A stretch of DNA of 64,000 nt from NCBI RefSeq assembly GCF_026151205.1, contig NC_087077.1, forward strand, positions 15,598,983 through 15,662,982. Reading direction: 5' to 3'. Both the position numbers and the translations under genes were made by a program. How positions within the stretch are numbered: the stretch's first letter is position 1; the number at the start of each line of letters is the position of its first letter. This stretch comes from Bolinopsis microptera (lineage: Eukaryota > Ctenophora > Tentaculata > Lobata > Bolinopsidae). A model generated the notes under the pieces. That model did no database searches. It was not told the DNA's origin and worked only from the letters and a program-made list of their open reading frames with translations. This document shows positions 54,421-63,989 of this stretch, piece after piece.

Positions 54421-55250
54421 ACGAAAACACTCTGTCCAGATACTGGCTGCAGCACCGAATCCAGGAGAACAACGTCAGAGGGAAATGTAGAGGTGAACCA
54501 TTTCAATTGAGACTCTTCAGAACGCAAACTCCTCCAAGACTTTCTGTGCGTAGCGAATCCTCCTCTGTGCCGGCTCTTTGCTGAGAATGCTATAGAAGGC
54601 TTCGATGGAGCGGTAACTCAGTTTTCATCAAAGACTTCGAAGGATGAGATGTACGAATAGGGATAGACCCTTTACTAGGGGGGGGTGATTGTTCAGGAGC
54701 TTCAGCGGTCTAGCTGGACACACACACACAATAATGCTGAGGATCCAACTACACCATACTTTAGTCGAAGGAATCGTTGGGTCGGTTTCGAAGGCTGCAG
54801 GTCCCTGATGAGCTGAGATTTTACTACAAGATTCTCCAAAGAAGAAAATAATAATGATCGTTAAAAAAAACATAATATCGTAGATAAATAAATAAAATGG
54901 TTTCAAAGTGTGTACTGCATATGAATCAATGAATCTGAACATACGGTACTGAATGCTATATAGACTCCTTGGGATTGGGTAAGATGTTATATCCCATGGA
55001 TCTTGTGTGCGTTTTGCAATTTTTTTAGTGTTTTTTTATGGGGGGGTGTTTTGTTTTTTTGTGCCTTGATTATCTCATGTGAAGTCATAACCCTTAAGAT
55101 GGTGTAAAATCCGGATTGGAGTATTATTTATGATCGCATTGTTGTAATGTATTCCGGGTAAAATTATCTTTATCCCGTTAAGATTGGGAAGAAAAATAGG
55201 TATGTATTCTGCGCCGCGTTTTCTATATTACAAACGGGTTGAGTGTATCC
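54421..55250. other. Unpaired segment of the right arm
   Basis: A minus-strand stretch near 54640-54530 reads ELSYRSIEAFYSILSKEPAQ and RRIRYAQKVLEEF, protein-like but unrecognised. 55224-55300 contains a small fold-back of GAGTGTATCCTAAGAC. A T/G-rich low-complexity stretch lies at 55015-55070. No other feature. Confidence 0.35.
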
Positions 55251-56659
55251 TAAGACATTGTCACTACACCGGCAAAGTCTTAGGATACACTCACCCGATT
55301 AATCAGCTGGAGGAGTCCATGTCGGAGAGAAGGTAGTCAATCCTCGCTGCCTCTTCAGAATATCCCCTCTGCACGAGTGCCTCCTTCTCGTAGCACCATT
55401 CCGGACCCGTGCCAGGACCGTCGTTACTTGAAACTTTCTCCGTCGATGGTGATGGTGCGCTCGAACCAGGATAAGGTTGTGCCCGAGTTTGTCCCCCCGA
55501 TTTGTGCCCTGAGGTGTGCTCCAGAAATGTGCATCGCAGTTACCGAATTGCCACAATAACTTTATATTTTTAATCATAAACTAAGATGATTGTTTTTAGT
55601 GAGTTGATTTGACCATGGCTTCTGGTTCTGGTTCTGGTTTCTGTTCTGATCTGGTTTCTGTTCTGTGTTCTGGTTCGGTTCTGGTTCTGGTTCTGGTTCT
55701 TTAGCTGCAAGCATACCGTTTCAGCGTGCAATTTTTTCGGTGTCTTTTCCTTCCTAGAGTGTTGTATGCGAAATGGTGTTGTCGTCAGTTACTCCAAGCT
55801 CTGTTGCAGAGCTCTAACAGGTTTCGTGATAACGGCGGAGTAAGTGACGTGAAGCCGATGTCTTTTCCCCTATGTTTCTCTAGACTGCTAGGCTTCTGTC
55901 CGGATGGTATTGTGGGGCCTGTTGAAACATTGAAGAAAACTTCTGTTCTTGTCTGTAGTAACGTATCAGGACACCTTCCCATTCCTCGCGTGGTATAGTT
56001 ACATCTGTTATCAGTAACTAATGTTGTTTTGTCTTTTCCATCGTTGCTGAAATAAGTTTGTCATCGGGAACAATCATGGGCTTCCCCCGGGATGTGGGTT
56101 ATAAGAACTTCTAAAAGGTCGAGCATGGGGCCGGGTAGGATGTCGACCAGGTTGTGTAAGCTTACAAGGGGTTGAGGTGGATCCGGATGGGGATAGACTA
56201 AGTAGGGATATGGGAATTGATTGGAAAAGTTCGTAGTATTCCATTGCTTAGTTGTGAAGTGTAGATGGTCCTAAAGATGATGTCACCTGTCGTCTGGTTG
56301 AAAGTTATATAGTATCGATAACGAGATATGTCATACAGCACGTATGACATTGCAACATTTGAGATCATGTCAAAAGTTATGGCAGCTCTTGTTGTTATGG
56401 ACCCCCATCAGCCTGTATCAGATGTATTTTTAATTAAAATTAACCTCACCTTTAATTTAATTAAAATTAACCCAATTCCAATACATTACACTAGTTTAGT
56501 TATATTTTCGATTGTACGATATTTGATATTTTACTTAAATGAAATTATTTGCTTTGGTAGTATTCTAAAAGTTAAGAGAGAATAAATAAAATGAGCCTTT
56601 CCGTCTGTCAGTCCTTGGTATGATTAGTACACTGGACGAGACTGCGGAAACCATTATGC

Positions 56660-58990
56660 CATTGAGTGGAGTTGGGTTAAAAACATATAAGAGATACGAT
56701 GATTTAACTTGTAGAAGCTTTCAATAAACATGTGTTAATCGTCGTCAGCTGAATGTGATGTGGTGGACAATGCTTATATGTGATTGAGTGGTGTCAGGGA
56801 TGGAGGGTGGGGGAGGTATGGGTGGGAAAGTGAAAATTACAGTACAATGTCAATAAAAATTTTGTCTTCTGTTGAGGTTGAGAAGGAAATGCCAGATGGT
56901 CTGGACTTTAAGGATTTGGCAATTTTAGGAAGAATGGGGTCCCAGAGGGAACTACATTTGGGTGCGCGGTCTGTTCTGTTCATAGCTGGTTGTCGTATTT
57001 GTATAGCTGCGTGTTCTGTGAGGTCTAGTTGGGTGCGTGAGGTGAGGGATTTGAGGACTTCGATGTTGTTCCAGGAGATGGTGTGGCCGGTGGTCAGGGC
57101 ATGATGTGCAGGGGCTGATTTGATTCTGTCTGTGGATTCGTCGATGGCGTTGTTGAGTCTGTAACATCGTTCGTGTTCTTTCATGCGGTGGACCAAGGGT
57201 CTGTAGGTCTGTCCGGCGTATTTGGAGGGGCACTGTGAGCAGGAAATTTCGTAGATGGTGTTGGGGGTGAGGTGAGTAGGGGGTGTGGTCTTCGTTTTGG
57301 TGAGGAGGTTGCGGAGGGAGGTAGCAGAGGAGTGGGTGACTTTGATGTCGTGTTGTCCGAGTATCTTGGAGATGGGTTTGGATAGGGAGGGATGGAAAGG
57401 AAGAGAAACACTAAGGGCATGTTCACGGGTCTGTCGGTTGAATGAGGCTAGGGATTGGTGGCGAGAGGGGTTGGTGAATTTCCGTTGTACTTCGTCCATG
57501 ATGGTGGTGATGCGGTGAGGAGGGAAGCCGTTCTGGAGGCAAACGTGTCGTACTGTTTGGAGTTCGTCGTCAAGGTGTTGGGGTGAGCAGATGTTGTGGG
57601 CTCTTCTGGTCAGTGATCGGATGACTGCGTTCTTAGATGAGTTGGTGGTGCAGGAGGAGTACTTGGTGTAGAGGTTGGTGTGGGTGGGTTTTCTGTAGAC
57701 TGATGTGGATTTGTCAGGGTGGATGAGAACGTCAAGGAAGGGTATAGTTCCGTCTGTAGAGGGATGTTCTTGGGTAAAGTTGAGGTCTTCAGTAAGGGAG
57801 TTAAGGAATGTAAGGAAGGATTCTGCGTGGTTTCTGTCTCTGAAAGATCCAAGGCCGTCGTCAACGAAATGGGAGTAAGTGTTAGGAGGGTCAGGACATG
57901 AGGATAAAGCTAAGGTCTCGATTTCAGCAAGGCGGATTTCAGCTAGTTCAACAATGAGGGGGGATCCCATTGTACCACCTTCGTCTTGGGAGTAGAAGGA
58001 GCCGTTGAATTCAAGGTATGAGTTGTCAAGGCAAAAGTTGATAAGGGAGCCTATGGTGGTGGTGGTGACATTGGAGGGAAGACGAGAGGGGTTCTGTTCA
58101 AAGGAGGAGATGACAGTTTTGAGGGCTAGGCGCATGTCACAGGAGGTGTACAAGGATTGGACGTCTAAGGGAGGCGTGGTAGTGGAAGGAGGGATTGAGA
58201 GAGGAGTCGAAGCGATGTTTGAAGTCGGAAGAGTCTTTGAGGCGTAAGGGGTTCTGGGCTAGGGGTTTGAGGAAAGATGCGAGGACTTTGTGGAGGGCTT
58301 GGAGGGGGGTGTTGTAGAAGCTGACTACGGGACGGATAGGTGCGCCGGGTTTGTGTATCTTAGGTTGTCCGTAAAGTTGAGGCCATCTAGGATGTAGGTT
58401 GCGCATCTTGTGGTATAGGTCGGTCGTGATCTTCTTGTCGGTGTGTAGTTTCTTGAGGACTTTCTGTAGTTTAGTGGTAACGGATTGAGTGGGGTCTTTC
58501 GTTAAGAGGGTGTAACTACCTGAGGATAAGTGGTCGGTAACTTTGGTTATGTATTGATCGTGAGTCAGTACAACAGTGGCGTTGCCCTTATCAGCAGGAA
58601 GAAATTTCAATTCAGATTTCTTAGATTTTAAAGATTTAAGAGCGGTACGTTGTTGTGGAGTCAAATTGTCGGTGGTCATGTCACGTTTATTGTCAAATTT
58701 AGATAATACAGAGGTGACCTGATATGTGGCTGAGGCTTCCATGCCTTCTCCTAGTTGTTTAGTGATATTCTGTATGAGGGGAGCCAGGTCGGGGGTAGGA
58801 TCTGAGGTGGGTGTCGGGACGAACTTCAGTCCAAGGGAGAGGACGTCAGTTTCAGCTGTGGAGAGGGTCTGTCCAGAGAGGTTGATCACTGTTTTGGCTG
58901 TGGTGTCTTTCTTGGGGGTAGGTGAGGTCTTGAGGAGGGGACCATGAAATGTGGGAGAGGGTATGTCGAGCGTTTTTATTGTTGTTCTGC
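56660..58990 (-). mobile_element. Penelope-like retroelement in the right palindrome arm
   Basis: It interrupts an arm that is continuous on the left side (51130-51145: GTTTGAAGAGCGAGGGAGTC resumes at 58993). It carries RT and GIY-YIG coding regions (56837-59027) and a 3' end with GCTGACGACGATTAACACAT and GTATCTCTTATATGTTTTTA, also found alone at 30350-30425. CTGACGA...GAAA words 19 nt apart resemble the hammerhead ribozyme core known from Penelope termini. The 5' end is truncated. Confidence 0.8.
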
Positions 58991-59027
58991 TACGTTTGAA
59001 GAGCGAGGGAGTCCAGCTAGACAGCAA
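56837..59027 (-). CDS. Penelope RT with GIY-YIG endonuclease, one frameshift
   Basis: Frame 1 (59027-58137; the first residues derive from target DNA) holds KFLPADKGNATVVLTHDQYI and YGQPKIHKPGAPIRPVVSF. It shifts at about 58150-58170. Frame 2 (to 56837) continues LDVQSLYTSCDMRLALKTVI (motif A), FYSQDEGGTMGSPLIVELAE (motif B), TYSHFVDDGLGSF (motif C, VDD), IPFLDVLIHPDKSTSVYRKP, then IYEISCSQCPSKYAGQTYRP and LVHRMKEHERCYR, the GIY-YIG nuclease with the Penelope-type CxxC insertion. The last part is Ser/Lys-rich. RT and nuclease drive insertion. Apparently inactive because of the shift. Confidence 0.88.
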
Positions 59028-59039
59028 TCATACTCATGG

Positions 59040-59676
59040 TTCCAGGAGAGTTGATTAAAGCGGGCAGGTCTGTTCGATATACCTATCCGCGTGGATTCAA
59101 AGTAGAGTGTAAAGGCATCCATATCTTGCCAAGGACGTCCACGGTGGAAGTTGTTCCGAATAGGTATGATCTCCGCAGTGAAGAGGTGTATCCGGAATCC
59201 CAGAGAAGGAGGGGGTCGCCAGTAGCTGTGTTGAGGTAGGAAGGAGGAATGGATAGGAACTCGAGGGAGGTGGGGTTGGCAGGTTGTCTGTTAGCGGCAG
59301 CTCGTGCTTTTCGGACCATCTTCGAGAGACTGCTGGTGCGAGACATCCACAGGGAAAGTGGTGCCGTGTGTCCAAGATCGCCACAACGGATACAGGAGAT
59401 AGTCTGACAGGAGTTTTGATGAACTCGAGGCTGGCAAGTCTGGCCCACGGATCTGGTCTCTACTGCAGTGGAACTAGCGTCAGAAGAGGAAGCGGCAATA
59501 GGGTTAGGAGTAGTAGTGTCGTCGTCCAAGGATATGGATGATGCGAGATCCCCGCCACCGATGTCAGCAAAACGTACTCCAGCCAGCTTCTTGGTGGGTT
59601 TCTTCTTTTTCTCGCCAGGTTCTGCTCTTCTGATGATCTCTCGTAGAGCCTCCTTGGCAGGTAGGTTGGAATTCAT
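59040..59676 (-). CDS. Gag-like protein with zinc knuckle and protease-like DSG (right arm copy)
   Basis: ATG at 59676. Residues 1-30 NLPAKEALREIIRRAEPGEK; 31-50 KLAGVRFADIGGGDLAS; a Ser/Thr-rich linker; about 93-103 SCIRCGDLGHTAPL (C-x2-C-x4-H, the start of a CCHC knuckle with its last Cys uncertain); about 150-160 LLLWDSGYTSSL, a retropepsin-like D-S-G; ends NPRG. After a stop, YRTDLPALINSPGTMSMIAV continues. Knuckle followed by DSG is the gag-protease layout of LTR retrotransposons and some captured genes. No RT follows. I judge it a fragment of an unidentified retroelement, moderately intact. Confidence 0.5.
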
Positions 59677-59689
59677 CCTAGAGATAGCT

Positions 59690-59860
59690 GTACTCTGTCA
59701 TATTCGTGAACGATACCAAAGATTGAAACTAGGTGCTCCGCTCGGTATGGTGGTGGCAGATGTGGAGGAGGTGCGGCAGGTGCGGAAGGGACAGTAGGAA
59801 GCGGTGGAGTTATTATACTTAAGAAATAGGAATTTCTGAACATTTTCTGACTTTAAATTG
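59690..59860 (-). pseudogene. Pro-rich linker with X-domain N-terminus (right arm)
   Basis: Mirror of 50360-50511. It reads the same Pro-rich linker and SILGIVHEYDRV-like end (ISFGIVHEYDRV after changes), stopping after the GACAGAGT junction. Confidence 0.5.
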
Positions 59861-59979
59861 TATTTTCCCTGTGTTATTCGTTTTGCTATTTTGAACTCTC
59901 GCTCACTAGCAATAGATCCCATCGGGACAAAGAGAAATTTCCTGTCCAGAGATGCTACCAAAATGTACTGCTCCTCGTG

Positions 59980-60215
59980 AGCGGCAGTACGGCGGCAGTA
60001 CGGCGGCAGTACGGCGGCAGTCCCGCGGCAGTACGGTGTCCAGAGATGCTACCAAAAGGGTCATACATCAGAATTCCGGCGGCAGTCCCGCGGCAGTACG
60101 GCGGCAGTACGGCGGCAGTACGGCGGCAGTACGGCGGCAGTACGGCGGCAGTCCCGCGGCAGTACGGCGGCAGTACGGCGGCAGTCGTGCGGCAGTACCG
60201 CGGCAGTGCCACGGC
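59980..60215. repeat. GC-rich 11-bp minisatellite (right palindrome arm)
   Basis: CGGCGGCAGTA / CCGCGGCAGTA units, the inverted counterpart of 46868-47246. Unit number and cluster order differ from the left arm. Confidence 0.85.
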
Positions 60216-60424
60216 AGTATAGTGACAACACTTATATCAGACTTTTGATCCAATTATTTCATGAGTTTGATCATTAGTTCACATTGATTTGTCAATTAAA
60301 GAGACGATTTTGATGATTTGTCAATTAATATATTTGGATAAATCAATATTAGTTGTAAATAAGTTCATACAATATCATTATAACTTTAAATCAGTAACTG
60401 TCACCCTGGAGCAATAAAATAATT

Positions 60425-61335
60425 TACATTTAGAGAATCTTTCCAGCAGCAATTGCGAGTCGTTTCTTCTCCAGAAAGTCACTCTGCTTGAGGATAGCCC
60501 CACATAGGTCAGAGAGAATCTGCTGGTTGATCCTGTCAGTCCGCTCCTTTGATGAGACTGCCGAATCGTGGTCTATCAAGGATAATCAGCTCTTCTATCT
60601 TCTTCTTGCGGTAGAAGGATCTTTGGCACCAGGAGGAAGGTATGTGGCACTCCAACCAGGGTGAACGGAAGTGTTGATTTTACTCCAACATACTCGATCA
60701 GCTCCGACTTCAGGTGGATGGAGGGTAGGGACGGCTTTCTGATGTCCAGCTGCCAGTGTAGGTCAAGTTGGCGACGGAGGAGAGTCATCTTTAGGATGTA
60801 GATTGACTTCGCCATCCACCGAGCGTGGTGGTCTGCTCCTGGTCTCTGAATCTTGTAGACGTATCCTTTCTTCCTTTCAATGGTCCCTCCGAGTATAACT
60901 TTACTCAGCTCCAGAAGCTCTTTATAGTCATCCCGGGGCAGGTTCCTCACGTTGTCAGGAGAGAGTAGGGAGTCGATGTATTCGAGAAGTTCTTTTTCAT
61001 CTTTCTGGTAGGATGAAGGAATATCTGGGAGCGTGAAGGAATCCAGGTCGAGGGAGTCCCATGACTTCTTCAGATCCTTGAATAACGTGCATTCGGGAGA
61101 CTTTGTATCTCCAAAGAGAGTTTTGAAAGTGCTCCCGATCACCAGTTCGAGGATATGGTGCCGGCAAGCCATCCAGAGGAGATTTCTGTTCAGCATCTGT
61201 TGTAGGAGAGTACAGGCACCCTTGTGAACTCCTGTGTTCGAACTCATCGTATCAAAGCCCATGGAGATGATGTAGGAGGCAAGCTGCCAGTCATCCAAGG
61301 ACTTCTTCACGGCCTCTGCTTCCGTCTTTCCTGTA
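60425..61335 (-). pseudogene. T-family transposase, best N-terminal/catalytic-region copy
   Basis: From about 61335 (minus): TEAEAVKKSLDDWQLASYII, SMGFDTMSSNTGVHKGACTL, NRNLLWMACRHHILELVIGS, TFKTLFGDTKSPECTLFKDL, LPRDDYKELLELSKVILGG, RPGADHHARWMAKSIYILKM, TLLRRQLDLHWQ. The open frame ends at 60576. A further piece (RINQQILSDLCGAILKQSDF, KKRLAIAAGKIL) lies in another frame to 60425. FDT...SNTG and ACRHH..ELV recall the D and C/H motifs of DDE transposases, but I cannot place the superfamily. It lacks the HTWY...DKV half, which is at 62.8-63.1 kb. Confidence 0.55.
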
Positions 61336-61339
61336 GACT

Positions 61340-61397
61340 ATAAAGGGTCCTAAGAGTAGCAAGATTGCGGTTGCAGATCTCGCTTGAGAAGGGGTAT
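61340..61397 (-). pseudogene. X-domain C-terminal scrap at T-family start
   Basis: It encodes FSSEICNRNLATLRTLY, the ICNRNLATLRTLC end of the X domain, fused at that point to the T-family N-terminus (SLQERRK in one frame, STGKTEAEAV in another). It shows an X/T junction independent of the one at 62809. Confidence 0.5.
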
Positions 61398-62400
61398 GGC
61401 AACTTGGTCGTTTAGCTCCGGACAGTCTATGCAACGTCTATGCAACGTCCATGCAACAACAAAAGAACCGTCTATGCAACGTCTATGCAACGTCCCTGCA
61501 CAATGAACACTCTATGCACACTCCCTGCACGGTCAGTCTATGCAACGTCTATGCAACGTCTATGCAACGTCTATGCAACGTCCCTGCACAGTACCATATG
61601 AACACCGGCTACTAGCCGGCTACTAGCCGGCTAGTAGCCACTTTTGTAATAACAGCTCCTCAACTTCACATTACCAACCGGCTACTAACCGGCACTTGAA
61701 AAGTGGTCACTAGCCGGCTACTAACCGGCTACTAGCCGGCTAGTGACCACAAAGTGGCTACTAACCGGCTACTAAGCGGTCACTAGCCGGCTATTAGCCG
61801 AGCTCTAAAGCAGACCTACTAGTAGCCGGTTCCAAACCGGCTACTAGCCGGCACTTAGAAAGCGGTCACTAGCCGGCTACTAACCGGCTACTAACCGGCT
61901 AGTAACCACCAAGTGGCTACTAACCGGCTACTAACCGGTCACTAGCCGGCTCTTAAGCGGACCTACTAGCCGGCACTCGAAAAGCGGTCGCTAGCCGGCT
62001 ACTAACCGGCTACTAACCGGCTAGTAACCACCAAGTGGCTACTAACCGGTCACTAGCCGGCTCTAAAGCGGACCTTCTAGTTCCAAACCGGCTACTAGCC
62101 GACACTTGAAAAGCGGTCACTAGCCGGCTACTAACCGGCTACTAACCGGCTAGTAACCACCAAGTGGCTACTAACCGGACACTAGCCGGCTCTAAAGCGG
62201 ACCTTCTAGTTCCAAACCGGCTACTAGCCGACACTTGAAAAGCGGTCACTAGCCGGCTGGTGGGTACTAGCTGGTTAGTAGCCGGCTACTAACCGGCTAC
62301 TAACCAGCTAGTACCCACCAAGTGGCTACTAACCGGCTACTAACCGGCTAATAACCGGCTAGTACTAACCTGCTCTAAGCGACTCTAAATCAGACCGGCT
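61398..62400 (-). repeat. Copy C: GTTGCATAGAC array and CCGGCTACTAGCC satellite
   Basis: 61420-61590 is the 11-bp array; 61600-62395 is the satellite. It is organised as in A (same strand) and as the mirror of B. It retains the intact site GGCTCTAAAGCGGACCTTCT that the CR1-like LINE interrupts in A. Confidence 0.9.
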
Positions 62401-62530
62401 ATAATTCATTATTGCCAAATAAACAAATTATTTGAAACAAATTATTTGAAACACGTTATTTGAAAGTAAGTTCCGAAATCGATTACAACATTTTTATGAA
62501 AAATAAAAAAATACTGAAAACTGATTACAT
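62401..62530. other. TTATTTGAAA tract between satellite and X domain
   Basis: CAAATTATTTGAAACAAATT words followed by TTTATGAAAAATAAAAAAAT, conserved in A (42300-42485) and B (45245-45370). Probably the 3' UTR of the X-domain gene. No typical poly(A) tail. Confidence 0.5.
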
Positions 62531-62899
62531 TCAATTTCTTCGTGGTGGAGGAGCAGTGTAATTGTTTTTGGGCGCTAGGACGACGCCTTGGGTACAAAGG
62601 GTCCTAAGAGTGGCAAGATTACGGTTGCAGATCTCGTTTGCGAAGGTGTAAACACTAGGAAGTCTGACGTCTCGTAGTTGCAGCAGTGCGTGTTGAACAC
62701 CTGGTAGGTCAACTTTTGCTGCTTCAGCGATACATCGCTTTCTTGAGAAGTGACTCCGAGAAATGTGTATCTGCTCCAGAGCGGCAGACTTTGAAAGTCC
62801 AGAGTTGACGTACTGAGGTAGAAGCCACCACTCATCTTTTGATAGGAAGGTGTGAGACTCCCCGAGTAGCTGGAAGATGAGGATAGAGCGGGGTCCCAC
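62531..62899 (-). pseudogene. In-frame fusion of a T-family piece with the X domain (copy C)
   Basis: It encodes GPRSILIFQLLGESHTFLSK, DEWWLLPQY, then at 62809 VNSGLSKSAALEQIHISRSH, FSRKRCIAEAAKVDLPG, EICNRNLATLRTLC and the PPPRRN end. The T part aligns with YVSGRSRVLFDLLNVSLDFL, KDDNWSEAPEF at 18 kb. The X part lacks its first 20 residues. Similarity to copies A and B starts exactly at GTCAACTCTGG. The frame is open across the join, but no ATG is obvious (GTG at 62899), so expression is uncertain. Confidence 0.55.
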
Positions 62900-63096
62900 G
62901 AAGTCACCAAGACGAGACTTCTCACTGGTAGTAGGCAGCTTTTCGGTTTCTGGATAGGTAAAGATTGAGACGGCAATTTTCCTATCTTAGCCGCAAGGAC
63001 TTCTTTTTCCTCTTCCGGGACTTTATCTGAGAAGAGGGCAATCGAAATCAATTCTTCTGATAGGTACCAAGTGTGTCGCTGGATTATTGCGCTTGT
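62812..63096 (-). pseudogene. T-family C-terminal half
   Basis: SAIIQRHTWYLSEELISIAL, FSDKVPEEEKEVLAAKIGKL, then SEKSRLGDFVGPRSILIF in a second frame. Same region as the split copy at 1-170/3362-3440, here uninterrupted by the long-TIR element, so it serves as the empty-site reference. It is joined upstream to the X domain at LQLRK (about 63097). Confidence 0.55.
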
Positions 63097-63415
63097 TTTC
63101 GTAGTTGTAGTATTCCGTGCTGCAGCGCCACCATATCCACCTTCGATGCCTCCGCAACAACTCTTTTCCGAGAGAAGAAGGAGGCCGACAGATACTCCTC
63201 GTCCAAAGCAGAGGCGAGCGATGAACCAGCATTGACTCGTCCCATCACTCTGTCGTATTCGTGAACGATCCCAAGGATGGAAAAAGTCCTCATTACTGAG
63301 CGAGCTCGGATGACGTGGAGGAGCTGCGGAGGAGCTGCGGCAGTGGAAGACGGTGGAGCGACTGCAGGGACTGCAGGAATGATGGGAGGTGGTGGAGCGA
63401 CTGCAGAAATTTACA
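63097..63415 (-). pseudogene. Pro-rich linker plus X domain (copy at 63 kb)
   Basis: After an acceptor-like sequence (attgctctgtaaatttctgcag) the minus strand reads VAPPPPIIPAVPAVAPPSST, RARSVMRTFSILGIVHEYDR, VMGRVNAGSSLASALDEEYL, SASFFSRKRVVAEASKVDMV, ALQHGILQLRK, and a stop soon after QAQ. It is the only copy here in which GIVHEYDRV continues into the rest of the domain, so it is the reference for the three copies broken at that point. Lies about 10 bp downstream of the ISXO2 transposase on the same strand. Confidence 0.55.
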
Positions 63416-63425
63416 GAGCAATAAA

Positions 63426-63989
63426 TTAATCAAAAATTCTTCTGAATAGGGCTGGGATATCTTGGTTGAAGGCTTTCCTCACGGAGGCGTCGTCTCTTGT
63501 CAGTCCGTATCGCTTACACCACATAAATGCTGACAGGGCTACAGTCATGGCTGCTGGATCAGTTCGGGTACGACCGGTTCCTCTTCTCATGTGGTTCTTT
63601 GCGTGGAACCACATCCCTTCGCAGCTGTTGGTGTGAACACCAGTGACCGGGTCCACAAATCCTCGACTATGGTTGACAATTTGATGAGGAAACCCGTGGT
63701 ATTGCAGGGCGTTATAACCTTTCCACTTGTCGGTGAGAATAGTTGTATCCGGTAGAACGTGCTCCTTGATGAGTGGGATTAGGGTGTTGTGATCGCGTCG
63801 ATTACCGGTACACTCCACTAAGAAGCAGTCGCCAGTAGTCCTACAGAACACACCCAGCACCCATTTTCCGACTACCCGTCGACCTCTGTTATATTTTCGT
63901 TTACCGAATTTGGATTCGTCAATCTCCACTATACAGCCGACCCCACCAATCTTTCTACGTGCACCGTTGTCGAACAGGTCTTCAAGCAT
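63426..63989 (-). CDS. Merlin/IS1595-type transposase catalytic domain (ISXO2-like), cut by window edge
   Basis: 187 residues. DDE-type core: VEIDESKFGKRKYNRGR (Asp about 24), TILTDKWKGYNAL (Asp about 87), GVHTNSCEGMWFHAKNH (Glu about 124, with the N-S-x-E signature), and RGTGRTR. This is the ISXO2-like domain of Merlin DNA transposons, which cut and paste DNA. The N-terminal zinc ribbon/HTH would lie beyond 64000. The reading frame is intact to the TAA at 63426. In plain order it is followed by an X-domain exon, so the two could be one transcription unit. Confidence 0.88.
   Translation of the reverse strand: MLEDLFDNGARRKIGGVGCIVEIDESKFGKRKYNRGRRVVGKWVLGVFCRTTGDCFLVECTGNRRDHNTLIPLIKEHVLPDTTILTDKWKGYNALQYHGFPHQIVNHSRGFVDPVTGVHTNSCEGMWFHAKNHMRRGTGRTRTDPAAMTVALSAFMWCKRYGLTRDDASVRKAFNQDIPALFRRIFD

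Noticed and set aside
56952-58247. Plus-strand frames across the Penelope region
   Set aside because: Antisense shadows of the RT/GIY-YIG coding sequence.
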